Assembly (NCBI RefSeq): GCF_000023825.1
Contig: NC_013061.1
Span: forward strand, 3,286,001-3,350,000
Source of the DNA: Pedobacter heparinus DSM 2366
GTDB taxonomy: Bacteria > Bacteroidota > Bacteroidia > Sphingobacteriales > Sphingobacteriaceae
Reading direction: 5' to 3'
DNA: 64,000 nt
Each line of letters begins with the position of its first letter. Position 1 is the stretch's first letter. Both the position numbers and the translations under genes were made by a program. Of the stretch, positions 35,484-44,395 are shown one piece after another. The notes beneath the pieces are model-generated. The model was not told the origin of the DNA. It searched no databases and worked only from the letters and a program-made list of their open reading frames with translations.

Positions 35484-36775
35484 ATTTAAAAGCATTGACC
35501 TCTATTTGCCTGTTCTTTGCAGCCAGCACTATATTAACGGCCCAGCAATCCGTACCTGTAAAGCCCCGCATCCTCATCAGTACCGATATTGGCGGCACAG
35601 ATCCGGATGACAACCAATCTTTAACCCATTTTCTGATGTACAGCAATATATTCAATACAGAAGGCCTGATATCCTCTCCTTCCTATGGAAATGGCAGCAA
35701 ACAGGAAATCCTCAGAATGATTGATTTATATGAAAAGGATTTGCCGAAGCTGAAAAAGCACATTAAAGATTACCCATCGCCAGATGCCTTACGCAAAGTA
35801 ACCAAACAGGGCAGGCATGGCGCAGCGCCCTATATCGGTTATACCACAGCTACCGAAGGCTCCGACTGGATCATTAAATGTGCCAGCAAGAAAAGCACGC
35901 AGCCCTTATGGGTGCTGGTTTGGGGCGGGCTGGAAGACCTGGCCCAGGCCTTGCATGATGCGCCTGAAATAAAAAGTAAAATTAAGGTGTACTGGATTGG
36001 TGGCCCCAATAAAAAGTGGAGCGCTTCCAGTTATGCCTATATCGCCCAAAACTTCCCCGATCTTTGGTTTATTGAAACCAATGGCTCTTACTATGGGTTC
36101 TTTTCAGATCATGGTGTGCCTGAAAAATTAAAAGGCAAAAATTATTACGACAATTATATTCAGGCCGCCGGGCACCTTGGTGCTGATTTTAAAAATTACT
36201 ATAAAGGGGAAATTAAAATGGGCGATACACCTTCCCTGCTCTATATGATGGATGGAAACCCTGCCGATCCGTTTAAAGAAAGCTGGGGCGGAAGCTTCGA
36301 AAAACTGAGCCACAGCCCCAGGATTATATTGAACCACAGCACCACACTGTCCGATACAATAACCGTATATGCATTGCTCGACTTTCAGTTTAAAGGGCCG
36401 GTAATTGATATCCCGGCCGATTCAGCTTGCTTCAAAATGACAGTCAAAGCCGGAATCGGCATTCAGGAATGGGATGGCTTTTACCTGGGCAATGGCAACT
36501 ACGGACTTAAATATGCCGCTAAAGAAACTGAAGTACTCAGTTATCAGATCAGTTCAAAAATACCCGGCTTTCCGGAACAAAGCGGACAGTTGGTAGTGGA
36601 TAACATCTGGCCCGGCAAAAAACGTCCTACAGATTATCAATTGGGGGCAAACTGGTATACGGACAAGGTAGATCCAGGACTTTTCGACGGGATAAGACAG
36701 GGTGCAAAAACAGTTCTGAAATGGAGAAATGAGGCAATGCTGGATTGGGCAAAGCGCTGGGAATGGCTGCGATAA
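35480..36775 (+). CDS. secreted DUF1593/nucleoside-hydrolase-like protein
   Basis: A 431-residue exported protein (signal peptide 1-21). The mature start RILISTDIGGTDPDDNQSL holds the DxGxDPDD-type Ca2+ cluster of inosine-uridine nucleoside hydrolases, and the whole matches DUF1593. Residues about 290-430 form a beta-rich C-terminal domain. Nucleoside hydrolases cleave ribofuranosides, so a furanoside is the natural guess for its substrate. It is the last gene of the sugar operon, overlapping the kinase by 4 bp. Apiose occurs as apiofuranoside in plants, which makes a periplasmic apiofuranosidase role thinkable; no evidence beyond fold and context. Confidence 0.78.
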   Translation: MNLKALTSICLFFAASTILTAQQSVPVKPRILISTDIGGTDPDDNQSLTHFLMYSNIFNTEGLISSPSYGNGSKQEILRMIDLYEKDLPKLKKHIKDYPSPDALRKVTKQGRHGAAPYIGYTTATEGSDWIIKCASKKSTQPLWVLVWGGLEDLAQALHDAPEIKSKIKVYWIGGPNKKWSASSYAYIAQNFPDLWFIETNGSYYGFFSDHGVPEKLKGKNYYDNYIQAAGHLGADFKNYYKGEIKMGDTPSLLYMMDGNPADPFKESWGGSFEKLSHSPRIILNHSTTLSDTITVYALLDFQFKGPVIDIPADSACFKMTVKAGIGIQEWDGFYLGNGNYGLKYAAKETEVLSYQISSKIPGFPEQSGQLVVDNIWPGKKRPTDYQLGANWYTDKVDPGLFDGIRQGAKTVLKWRNEAMLDWAKRWEWLR

Positions 36776-36891
36776 CCAGCAGCTGTTCCAATAACCATTG
36801 TCGTAGATCCCCCCATTATATGACGCGATCAGCCAGCTGTATTTCAAATTATTAAGCTTAAATTTGGTATACAAATCTAAAATCTACAACA

Positions 36892-37284
36892 ATGAACCAA
36901 AACATCATCTGCTGGTTTGAAATCTATGTAAAGGATATTGAACGTGCAAAAAAATTCTACAGCGCTGTTATAGGAACAAAATTCAGGGATAGTGCCGGAC
37001 CAGGCAATTCACCTGCGGGCATGAAAATGGCTTTCTTCTCCCCTATAGAAAATCAGGGTGTATCCGGGGCCTTAATAGAAATGGCTGGCACCAAAGAAGG
37101 CGACGGGCATTGTGTAAACACGATGGTCTATTTTCCTTGCCAGGATTGCAGTGTAGAAGAAGCCCGGATCAAAGCCGCTGGCGGAATGGTGAGCCAGTCC
37201 AAATTTTCTATCGGTGAATATGGGTTTTGCTCTATTTGCGTAGATACTGAAGGAAACCCTTTTGGATTGTTTTCTATGGAGTAA
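36892..37284 (+). CDS. VOC-superfamily (glyoxalase-like) protein
   Basis: A 130-residue vicinal-oxygen-chelate fold protein: IICWFEIYVKDIERAKKFY opening, with the second betaalphabeta unit near CQDCSVEEARIKAAGG and closing CVDTEGNPFGLFS. Members are glyoxalases, dioxygenases or antibiotic-binding proteins; the metal ligands are not clear enough to choose. It has its own gap upstream (116 bp) and no sequence tie to the sugar operon. Confidence 0.85.
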   Translation: MNQNIICWFEIYVKDIERAKKFYSAVIGTKFRDSAGPGNSPAGMKMAFFSPIENQGVSGALIEMAGTKEGDGHCVNTMVYFPCQDCSVEEARIKAAGGMVSQSKFSIGEYGFCSICVDTEGNPFGLFSME

Positions 37285-37360
37285 CGACCAGAGAACTAGA
37301 CAAACCATTTTCATTGACGATCTTATACGGATATAACTTTTTCAGGAATCGACACAAAAA

Positions 37361-37390
37361 AAAGGCTGCTCCCTTTCGGTAGCAGCCTTT
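37361..37390 (-). terminator. terminator of the SusC/SusD/SusE-like operon
   Basis: Ten-bp stem AAAGGCTGCT/AGCAGCCTTT (37361-37370 with 37381-37390), 10-nt loop, followed on the minus strand by eight T. It sits 16 bp beyond the stop of the last gene. Confidence 0.85.
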
Positions 37391-37405
37391 AACCACACAC
37401 AATAA

Positions 37406-38356
37406 TTACCTTTGAGTTTTTATACTGATATCTATGTAAGGTTTCCCGTCCAGATCTTTGGTTATACTGTTAATATGTAAAACCCCATATTTACCTTCTG
37501 GGGTCAGGAAAAAAACAATTGACCCTGCCACAAAATTAGTTGTAGTCTGGGTAAGGTTGATTGTTCTTTTCTTAGCCTCTTCCTCAATAATTGAAGAAGA
37601 CCCTATGGTGTTACGATATATATTTGTACCACCCGTTACAGGTGCACTAAATTTAGTAGGCCTCTTTACCCATGTGCTAACATCGTAAACGGTCAACGGG
37701 TTAGGATTTGCATCCAACGCATAGATATTATAGGTATAGGTTATCGCACCAGTTGTGGGATTAACATTCATTCTTCTATAAAGTCCAAAATCGATATCGG
37801 CAGCATTGGCCTGCCCGTTGGAATAACTAAAAGACTCACTTCTCTTTATAGAGTAAAAAGATGGAGCTACCCTTGTAGCAGTATCGGGAAAATACACCCT
37901 GCGGTTTACCGTATGGATGTAACTTGGTGAAACTTCTACAGTAATGGTCTTACCACCATCCCCCATAAAGTAGCCTAATTTATTTAAGGGATAAACACGA
38001 AAGCTGGTCTTCCCATCTCTTTGCATTTTTAACGAAAACTGGCCACTAATCTGCCTTCTTTGGCCCTCGTCTGTTATAGCTGTAGTTGTACGCGTTTGTG
38101 TACTACTACTTCCTACCGACCTTTCAAATGTAATAGAGTACATATCCTCATTTGCAGAAGTAATGGTATAATCGATGTTAATCATATCACCATCATTTAC
38201 CAACTTATAATCTGTAACACTTAACGGAGATAGTGCATTATAGGTTACAGAAACATCTGTAAACATATTGAATATATTTTCAGAATCTTTTTTACAGGAA
38301 GTAAGGCCTATTGCGACCGTAACCAGACAACCTATTAAGATATTTTTAGATTTCAT
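37406..38356 (-). CDS. SusE/SusF-like surface lipoprotein
   Basis: The frame is open to 38377, but the ATG at 38354-38356 gives a clean lipoprotein signal (lipobox GLTSC, Cys21), so the product is about 316 residues. It is beta-rich, with repeated strands such as YTITSANEDMYSITF, and sits directly downstream of SusD. That position and build fit the varied SusE/F-type glycan-binding lipoproteins that hold the substrate at the cell surface. I cannot assign a Pfam family or a ligand. A hairpin terminator follows at once. Confidence 0.7.
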   Translation of the reverse strand: MKSKNILIGCLVTVAIGLTSCKKDSENIFNMFTDVSVTYNALSPLSVTDYKLVNDGDMINIDYTITSANEDMYSITFERSVGSSSTQTRTTTAITDEGQRRQISGQFSLKMQRDGKTSFRVYPLNKLGYFMGDGGKTITVEVSPSYIHTVNRRVYFPDTATRVAPSFYSIKRSESFSYSNGQANAADIDFGLYRRMNVNPTTGAITYTYNIYALDANPNPLTVYDVSTWVKRPTKFSAPVTGGTNIYRNTIGSSSIIEEEAKKRTINLTQTTTNFVAGSIVFFLTPEGKYGVLHINSITKDLDGKPYIDISIKTQR

Positions 38357-38389
38357 ATCATTTTGTTTTTTGAACAATAACTATTTGTA

Positions 38390-40273
38390 TTAATTAGCAA
38401 GTGGATCAAATGTACCACCAGCCCAACCGATTGTAGCTTGTATGTTCGCACCTGTATTTACGAAGTCGGTGTTAAAAGTATAGAAATAATGAAATTCAGG
38501 TATGTTGTAAGGTAAGTATCCCTGAACACCTACAATGTTTTTTCTAAAATACTGACTGTAAACAGCTTTGTTCTCCATATTTAGCGTCTCTCTAAACCTG
38601 TCACCGGTAGTAGGGTTGACAACTACTTCCAAGGCATTTCTAACCGTAGTTCCACCTATTACTTCGATTTCTATACTCGTCATGTTACCGGTAAGTAAGT
38701 GCATCTTACGTGTCCTGCGTAAATCAGAGTTGCGTTTATTTTCGAATGCAAATTCTATCATTCTCTCGTTCAGGATTAAATCACGCATTCTTGTAGCATC
38801 GTTTACAGACCCTAAACCAAAATCATTGGCTGGTGTAGCACCAATCTTGATACCTGCTCTTTCTCTGATCTTACGGACCATGTCCTTTGCAAGCGACAGG
38901 TTTCCTGTTTCATTTGCGCAATCCGCATAATTAAGGATCACTTCAGCAAATCTCATTTCAATCCAATCCATCCCATTGCCACCAATATTGTTGGTATAGG
39001 CTGATGCTGCAGCCGTCAGTGCAGGTGTAGTAAAGCGCTTACAATACACCGGCATTAAGTTGGCTTCGCTTATCGCTCCAGTATATGTCCACTGTTTTCT
39101 TGTCGGCTTACCGCTCAAGGGCCATACTCCCCCATTATAAGCGATTGTAGCATTAAATCTTGGATCACGGTTTTGCCAGAACATCACATCATCATAGGTA
39201 TACTGCCCCGCTGAACCAATTGGATTACCATCAAGCATGGGATAAGCATCCAGCAACCTGGTAGTAGCACGATATCCCTGGTGAGGTGAGCCTCCTTCAG
39301 AGGATGGTCTTGATCTTCTTTCTCCGTCATGTCCTCTCCGCTCCAATGTGCTGGAATAGGTTCTTACAATGATCGTTTCTGTATTCGCAGTACCCTCTGT
39401 TTGAAATATTGAAGCATAATTAGGCAACAGGACACGGCCCGAGGACACACATAAATCATAAGCGGTCTTATTGGCTTCAAGAGCAGTAGCCCAGCGGCTG
39501 GCATCATTGCCCGGGTTAAACTGTGGGCTTGCCCAGTATAATAACACTTTTGCTTTCAAACAGGTAGCTGCCAATTTATCCAGTTTACCTCTACCACTGG
39601 CATCATCCCAAACTACACCATTTAAATTAGTAATGGCTGAATCTAAATCCTTGGTAATGGCTTGAAAACACTCACGCGCACTTGCCCGGCCACTCACTGT
39701 CAGATTATCCGGACTTTGTGGTGTCAATACCAAAGGCACGCCGCCATAAACCTTTACCAGTTCAAAATACACCATTGCTCTCAGGGCATAATACTGTCCT
39801 AGAAAGGAGCGCTTAAGCGACGGAGCCATAGTACCACCCGGTATATTTGCGATGGCATCGTTGCATCTTGCAATGTCCATATATTTATTATTACCGGCGT
39901 TACCGGTATATACATTACCCGCAAACCTGATGTCATTATTTCCAAGTTCTCCTTGTAAACCCAATGCAGCTCTTGCCCACTGGTCTGCCACAGGGAAAAA
40001 GTTTTCATCACTTGCAAAATGTACGCCATAACGGCCGTTCATATTATTGGTATTGTGGTCCTGAAATAAGAATTGCGGCATAATCACATCATAAGCCCGG
40101 TTAAGGTGCATTTGTACAGAACCTTCTGTGTTCCATATGGCTGCATCTATCCCATTTCTATCTCTCAATTCAAAAAAGTCATCATCATTAACTTTACAGG
40201 AAGAGAGTAAAGCTACTGCCGTTGCGAAAACCATCAGGTATTTTTTAGCAACTGTTTTATATCGTTTTGTCAT
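38390..40273 (-). CDS. SusD/RagB-family surface glycan-binding lipoprotein
   Basis: A 627-residue lipoprotein (lipobox LLSSC, Cys26). The SusD fold is shown by tetratricopeptide-like helices early on (FLGQYYALRAMVYFELVKVYGGVPLVL) and the conserved closing part WIEMRFAEVILNYADCANETG and NSDLRRTRKMHL. SusD proteins cap the SusC channel and bind oligosaccharide at the surface. It is encoded 10 bp after the SusC gene. The ligand is not readable, but pectin fragments are the obvious candidates given the neighbourhood. Confidence 0.95.
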   Translation of the reverse strand: MTKRYKTVAKKYLMVFATAVALLSSCKVNDDDFFELRDRNGIDAAIWNTEGSVQMHLNRAYDVIMPQFLFQDHNTNNMNGRYGVHFASDENFFPVADQWARAALGLQGELGNNDIRFAGNVYTGNAGNNKYMDIARCNDAIANIPGGTMAPSLKRSFLGQYYALRAMVYFELVKVYGGVPLVLTPQSPDNLTVSGRASARECFQAITKDLDSAITNLNGVVWDDASGRGKLDKLAATCLKAKVLLYWASPQFNPGNDASRWATALEANKTAYDLCVSSGRVLLPNYASIFQTEGTANTETIIVRTYSSTLERRGHDGERRSRPSSEGGSPHQGYRATTRLLDAYPMLDGNPIGSAGQYTYDDVMFWQNRDPRFNATIAYNGGVWPLSGKPTRKQWTYTGAISEANLMPVYCKRFTTPALTAAASAYTNNIGGNGMDWIEMRFAEVILNYADCANETGNLSLAKDMVRKIRERAGIKIGATPANDFGLGSVNDATRMRDLILNERMIEFAFENKRNSDLRRTRKMHLLTGNMTSIEIEVIGGTTVRNALEVVVNPTTGDRFRETLNMENKAVYSQYFRKNIVGVQGYLPYNIPEFHYFYTFNTDFVNTGANIQATIGWAGGTFDPLAN

Positions 40274-40283
40274 TACTTAAATA

Positions 40284-43200
40284 TTATAAGTTTACACTTA
40301 GACCTAAGGAAATTGTTCTTAATATTGGATAATCATACGCACTTGAGGTATATGGATCTTTATATTTCAAAGGATTTACCAGTGTCCATAAGTTATTACC
40401 TGTTGCCAGTACCCGCGCGCCACCCAAACCTAATCTATTTGCTATTTTAGCCGGCAGTTTATAGCTTAAAGTCATGTTATTTACTCGGATAGTGGTTCCG
40501 TCAACTGCCCAGAAATCAGAATTTTTGGTAAGTGAGGGATCATCAAACCTTGGATACTTGCCTGCCATGGGGTTTTCAGGTGTCCAGTGGTCTTGCCAGA
40601 TATTCAATATGTTTCTGGTATTGGAAGGTGCAATACGGGCACGACTGTCATAAAATACCTTTCCACCCAGACGTGCAAGAATATTGGTGCTCAGGCTGAA
40701 ATCCTTATAAGATAAGTTAAGATTAATACCTGAGGCAAAATATGAGTTCGTATTGTCAAACATCGGTGCCATATCCAGATCATTAACTACGCCATCGCCG
40801 TTGGCATCTTCGTAGTACAGCCATCCTGGTTGTGGTACGTTACCATATAAAGTATAGTTAGGATTTTTTAACAGGAAGGCATCTATTTCTCCCTGGGTTC
40901 TGAACATTCCTATTGTTTTCAGCCCAATGTTACTGCTGTTATATTTCCTTGGATCCGTTCCGAATGAAAGGGCAAGCCATTCATTTGGTCTGTTTTCCTG
41001 CAAGTTACCTGGGGCGTAGATCATTCTATCAACAACAGAATTTCCGTAACTAAAATTTATACTGGTACTTAACTTTAAATCCTTGGCTAATGTTGCCCTG
41101 TAACCAATGCTAAATTCAGAACCCCAATTGTAGGCCTCGCGGTAATTTACTACTGGTGCAGTGAAACCGGCATATAAAGGATACCTGTTATTGGCTCCCC
41201 TGTCAAAACCATCAAATGTCCGGTTGCGGAAAAACTCGACCCCAACATCCAGTTTACTGTCAAAAAGAGAGGCTTCTACACCAACATTTATGGTCTCCTT
41301 TTTTTCCCAGGTAATGTCAGGATTCGGATATACGGACGGGTTCAGACCATTCCCGTTATAACTTCCAAATAGGTACCCGTTTGATACATCTATCGTGTAT
41401 CTTTCCTGCCATAATCTTTCTGTAACCCTATCGTCTCCAACAATACCATAATTAAACTTCAACTTAAGAAAATTCACGAAGGATACATTATTTTTGAAAA
41501 AATTCTCTTTACTCACTACCCAACCTAAACCAATGCTAGGTGCCAATCCCCATCTGTTTCCTGAAGCAAAGTTTGATGAAGCATCTAAACGAGCAACTCC
41601 TTCGATGAGATATTTCTTATCAAAATCATAACTGAAACGTCCAAAAAAAGAGCGTTTTGTAGACTGAAAGATATTTCTGCTCTGACGTGTTAAAGTATTA
41701 GGATCAAAAGCCCAGTAATCATCTGCTTCCGGTATGAGCTGATTTCTCCAGTACACACTCAGATCTTCAGAAGAACCTTCTGTTTGTTCACCACCCGCAA
41801 TTATATCCAAACTATGTAAACCAATTGTTTTAGCATATTGCAGGGTAAAAAAGCCCTGATAGCTGCTTTGCTTGCTCAAACCTGGCATCACTTTGGAGTT
41901 TGCAACAGTAACCGCCTCAAAAAAAGGTGTTACCGGATCTGGTTGGTCACTATAAATTGCTGAATTATTTCCTACCCTTAAGAAATTATACAATTTATAA
42001 GGTGGATCATATTGTGTGCTAGCTGAATTTCCACCACCTTGTGATACCTGCAGCTTTGCAGTTAAACCCTTTAAGAATTTAGGCTGATAAGTTAAACTAG
42101 CATTAACACGATAAGATTGAGTTTTTCTATCGTCATAATAACCGGATTGCAACACGCCTAATGGATTGCGTGGTGAGCCATTATTAAAATTCACAGGCAG
42201 TCCATTAATACTTATGGGTACCCATCTTGGCACGGATATGATAGATTCAAAAAAGCCGGCATCGTTTTCACTAACTGTATTTTGACTTTTTCTAAGGTTA
42301 TGATCAACGTTAAAAGCGATATCCGCTTTTAGTCCCTCAACGATAGTGGCCGTCAAACCGCTTCTGAAACCATATTTATCAACCTTTAGTCCGGCATAGT
42401 TACCATTTTCATTCTGATAACTGCCTCCAGCAAAAAAAGTGATCTTATCACTTCCCCCAGAGATACTTAAATTATGCCTCTGAGTTGTGGCAGACTTCCA
42501 TAATTCATCGTACCAGCTTTTATAATTGGTTCCTGCAATATAATCAAGATCTGCCTGAGAAAAAAAAGCTGATTCTGAGGCATTGTAAAGTCTGTAAGTA
42601 TCGTTCAATAATGTTGCATGTTCTAAACCACTTAACATTTCTGGGGTTCTGGATGCATCAGATACACCTACATACCCATTATAGCTGATGCTAGGCTTAC
42701 CGATTTTACCTCTTTTGGTTGTAACCAATACAACACCTTTAGCACCTGCAGCACCATAAATGGCGGCTGATGCATCTTTTAAAAAGGAAATGTTTTCAAC
42801 CATTGAAGGATCCACAGCGTCGAAAGCATTTCTATCTACCGTAATTCCGTCAATAATATACAAAGGTTCTGCTGTGGCTCCCGCAACTGTTTCTGAAGCC
42901 GTAGAATTCCTGATATTTAATGTGATTGCCGAGCCCGGGCGACCAGAAACCTGGCTCACTCCAACACCCGCAATACGGTTTCTTAATGCACCGGCAATAT
43001 TTGGTGCTGGAATATCCATCACTTCCGCTCCCGTAATTGTTGCTACAGAGCCTAATATTTCCGATCGTTTCTTGGTACCATAACCTACAGAAATGATTTC
43101 CACTTCTTCGAGTGACTTATTATCAGATGTAAGTGCAACATCCAAGCTGGTTTTCCCAACTAGGTTAATGGTTTGCCTGGTATATCCGATGTAAGAAAAC

Positions 43201-43430
43201 ACCAATGCATCCGTGGCTGGATCGGCCTGGATGGTGTAAATACCATTTGCATTTGTGGAAACATTACTGGGTTTACCTTTAATACTGACATTTACACCAG
43301 GCATAGGCCCGCCATCGATGCCGTCAGTAACTTTACCTGTGATTTTCTGTACCTGTGCATACGAAGACGCACAAATAAGCAGGGACAACAGTACTATCCC
43401 TTTTAATGTTCGTAAAAGTTTAATATTCAT
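40284..43430 (-). CDS. SusC/RagA-family TonB-linked outer-membrane importer
   Basis: A 1048-residue outer-membrane transporter (signal peptide 1-25). Order: carboxypeptidase-like domain (KITGKVTDGIDGGPMPGVNV, about 28-112), plug (about 115-240, with SVGYGTKKRSE, YIIDGITVDR and GAAGAKGVVLVTTKRG), and a beta-barrel ending in an aromatic-polar strand LRTISLGLSVNL. SusC imports oligosaccharides under TonB drive, with the SusD protein from the next gene. It begins its own transcript: a terminator lies upstream at 43614-43647. The shared tandem regulon site is not found upstream, only a lone imperfect half-site at 43572, so its regulation seems separate from the enzyme operons. Confidence 0.95.
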   Translation of the reverse strand: MNIKLLRTLKGIVLLSLLICASSYAQVQKITGKVTDGIDGGPMPGVNVSIKGKPSNVSTNANGIYTIQADPATDALVFSYIGYTRQTINLVGKTSLDVALTSDNKSLEEVEIISVGYGTKKRSEILGSVATITGAEVMDIPAPNIAGALRNRIAGVGVSQVSGRPGSAITLNIRNSTASETVAGATAEPLYIIDGITVDRNAFDAVDPSMVENISFLKDASAAIYGAAGAKGVVLVTTKRGKIGKPSISYNGYVGVSDASRTPEMLSGLEHATLLNDTYRLYNASESAFFSQADLDYIAGTNYKSWYDELWKSATTQRHNLSISGGSDKITFFAGGSYQNENGNYAGLKVDKYGFRSGLTATIVEGLKADIAFNVDHNLRKSQNTVSENDAGFFESIISVPRWVPISINGLPVNFNNGSPRNPLGVLQSGYYDDRKTQSYRVNASLTYQPKFLKGLTAKLQVSQGGGNSASTQYDPPYKLYNFLRVGNNSAIYSDQPDPVTPFFEAVTVANSKVMPGLSKQSSYQGFFTLQYAKTIGLHSLDIIAGGEQTEGSSEDLSVYWRNQLIPEADDYWAFDPNTLTRQSRNIFQSTKRSFFGRFSYDFDKKYLIEGVARLDASSNFASGNRWGLAPSIGLGWVVSKENFFKNNVSFVNFLKLKFNYGIVGDDRVTERLWQERYTIDVSNGYLFGSYNGNGLNPSVYPNPDITWEKKETINVGVEASLFDSKLDVGVEFFRNRTFDGFDRGANNRYPLYAGFTAPVVNYREAYNWGSEFSIGYRATLAKDLKLSTSINFSYGNSVVDRMIYAPGNLQENRPNEWLALSFGTDPRKYNSSNIGLKTIGMFRTQGEIDAFLLKNPNYTLYGNVPQPGWLYYEDANGDGVVNDLDMAPMFDNTNSYFASGINLNLSYKDFSLSTNILARLGGKVFYDSRARIAPSNTRNILNIWQDHWTPENPMAGKYPRFDDPSLTKNSDFWAVDGTTIRVNNMTLSYKLPAKIANRLGLGGARVLATGNNLWTLVNPLKYKDPYTSSAYDYPILRTISLGLSVNL

Positions 43431-43613
43431 ACTTGGTTTATTTGTTGATACTTGGTTCCTTTATTAAATCAATGTAGATTGATTGTTAATGTGCTATAAT
43501 AAGTATTGTAAGCAGCTAACTGGTTTGGTTTTAAAGTAAATGTCGTTTCAAATTGAGTTGGTTTAATTGTTTATATTATTTTTCTTTTTGTAATACTATC
43601 AAGAACAGAAAAA

Positions 43614-43647
43614 CCCGTTACCAACAGTTACTTTAATCAGTAACGGG
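43614..43647 (-). terminator. terminator of the isomerase/DUF3826 operon
   Basis: Eight-bp stem CCCGTTAC/GTAACGGG (43614-43621 with 43640-43647) with an 18-nt loop, followed on the minus strand by five T. It lies 32 bp past the DUF3826 stop. The 43648-43679 stretch holds nothing else. Confidence 0.75.
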
Positions 43648-43679
43648 AATTTTTCTAACCAAATAGAGAGCGGCATTTC

Positions 43680-44354
43680 TTATTTATCTGTCTTTGCTGT
43701 TGATTTTCTTCTTTTTTCCCATTCCTGACCTTCTTTTTTCAAATCATAACCTGCTGCCGAAAGGTAATTATTGATCCTTCCTTTATATTTGCCAAACCAG
43801 GCATGCTTCTTATCAGACGACTCTGCATCCATGGCATGCTCCCTTGCTTCGGTTAACCAGGTAAAGATTTGTTTCTTCTGCTCTTCCGTAAGGGTAAGTA
43901 TCTGTTCCTGATAGGCTTTATAAGTTAGGGGCAATACACCATAGGTCATCCCGTTTTTCACCTGATCTACCTGGTCTTCAGTTAACTGAGCAGAAAGTTT
44001 AGCCAGATATTTTTTATGTAGCTTGGCCAGTTCAGCATCTGCTTTATCGTTTTCGGCTTTAACAGCAGCTTCAGTTGCTGTTTTATCGCCTTCGGTAGTT
44101 TTTTTGATTTCTTTAATCCGCGTATCCCGTTCAGTATAAATATCATTCAGGTTATTGTACTGATCTCTGATGATATGGCTCACTTTCTGCAGTTTTGCTT
44201 CATCACTGATATTCAGTACTGATGCAATTTTATCTGCACGTTGCGTAATCACCTTTAAATATGCTTCCTTTTCATTTGCAGGAATGGCATTGTTCTGTGC
44301 AAATATGCCAGTGCCCAGGAGCATGATAAACAGCAATAGGTATACACGTTTCAT
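43680..44354 (-). CDS. secreted DUF3826-family protein
   Basis: A 224-residue exported protein (signal peptide 1-19, ending FAQ), largely helical and strongly charged, with long Lys/Glu-rich helices (RDTRIKEIKKTTEGDKTATEA). It matches the DUF3826 family, whose members are found with polysaccharide-degrading genes in Bacteroidota. No function is known to me. It is 41 bp downstream of the isomerase gene at 44396 and closed by the terminator at 43614. Confidence 0.78.
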   Translation of the reverse strand: MKRVYLLLFIMLLGTGIFAQNNAIPANEKEAYLKVITQRADKIASVLNISDEAKLQKVSHIIRDQYNNLNDIYTERDTRIKEIKKTTEGDKTATEAAVKAENDKADAELAKLHKKYLAKLSAQLTEDQVDQVKNGMTYGVLPLTYKAYQEQILTLTEEQKKQIFTWLTEAREHAMDAESSDKKHAWFGKYKGRINNYLSAAGYDLKKEGQEWEKRRKSTAKTDK

Positions 44355-44395
44355 AATTTATTAATTTGGTTAGTATTCTCTTAAAAATTACCTTT

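Noticed and set aside
43572..43585. Half-site TATATTATTTTTCT upstream of the SusC gene
   Set aside because: Eight of nine positions match, but no partner exists 21 bp on either side and no -7 element is correctly placed; AT-rich chance match.
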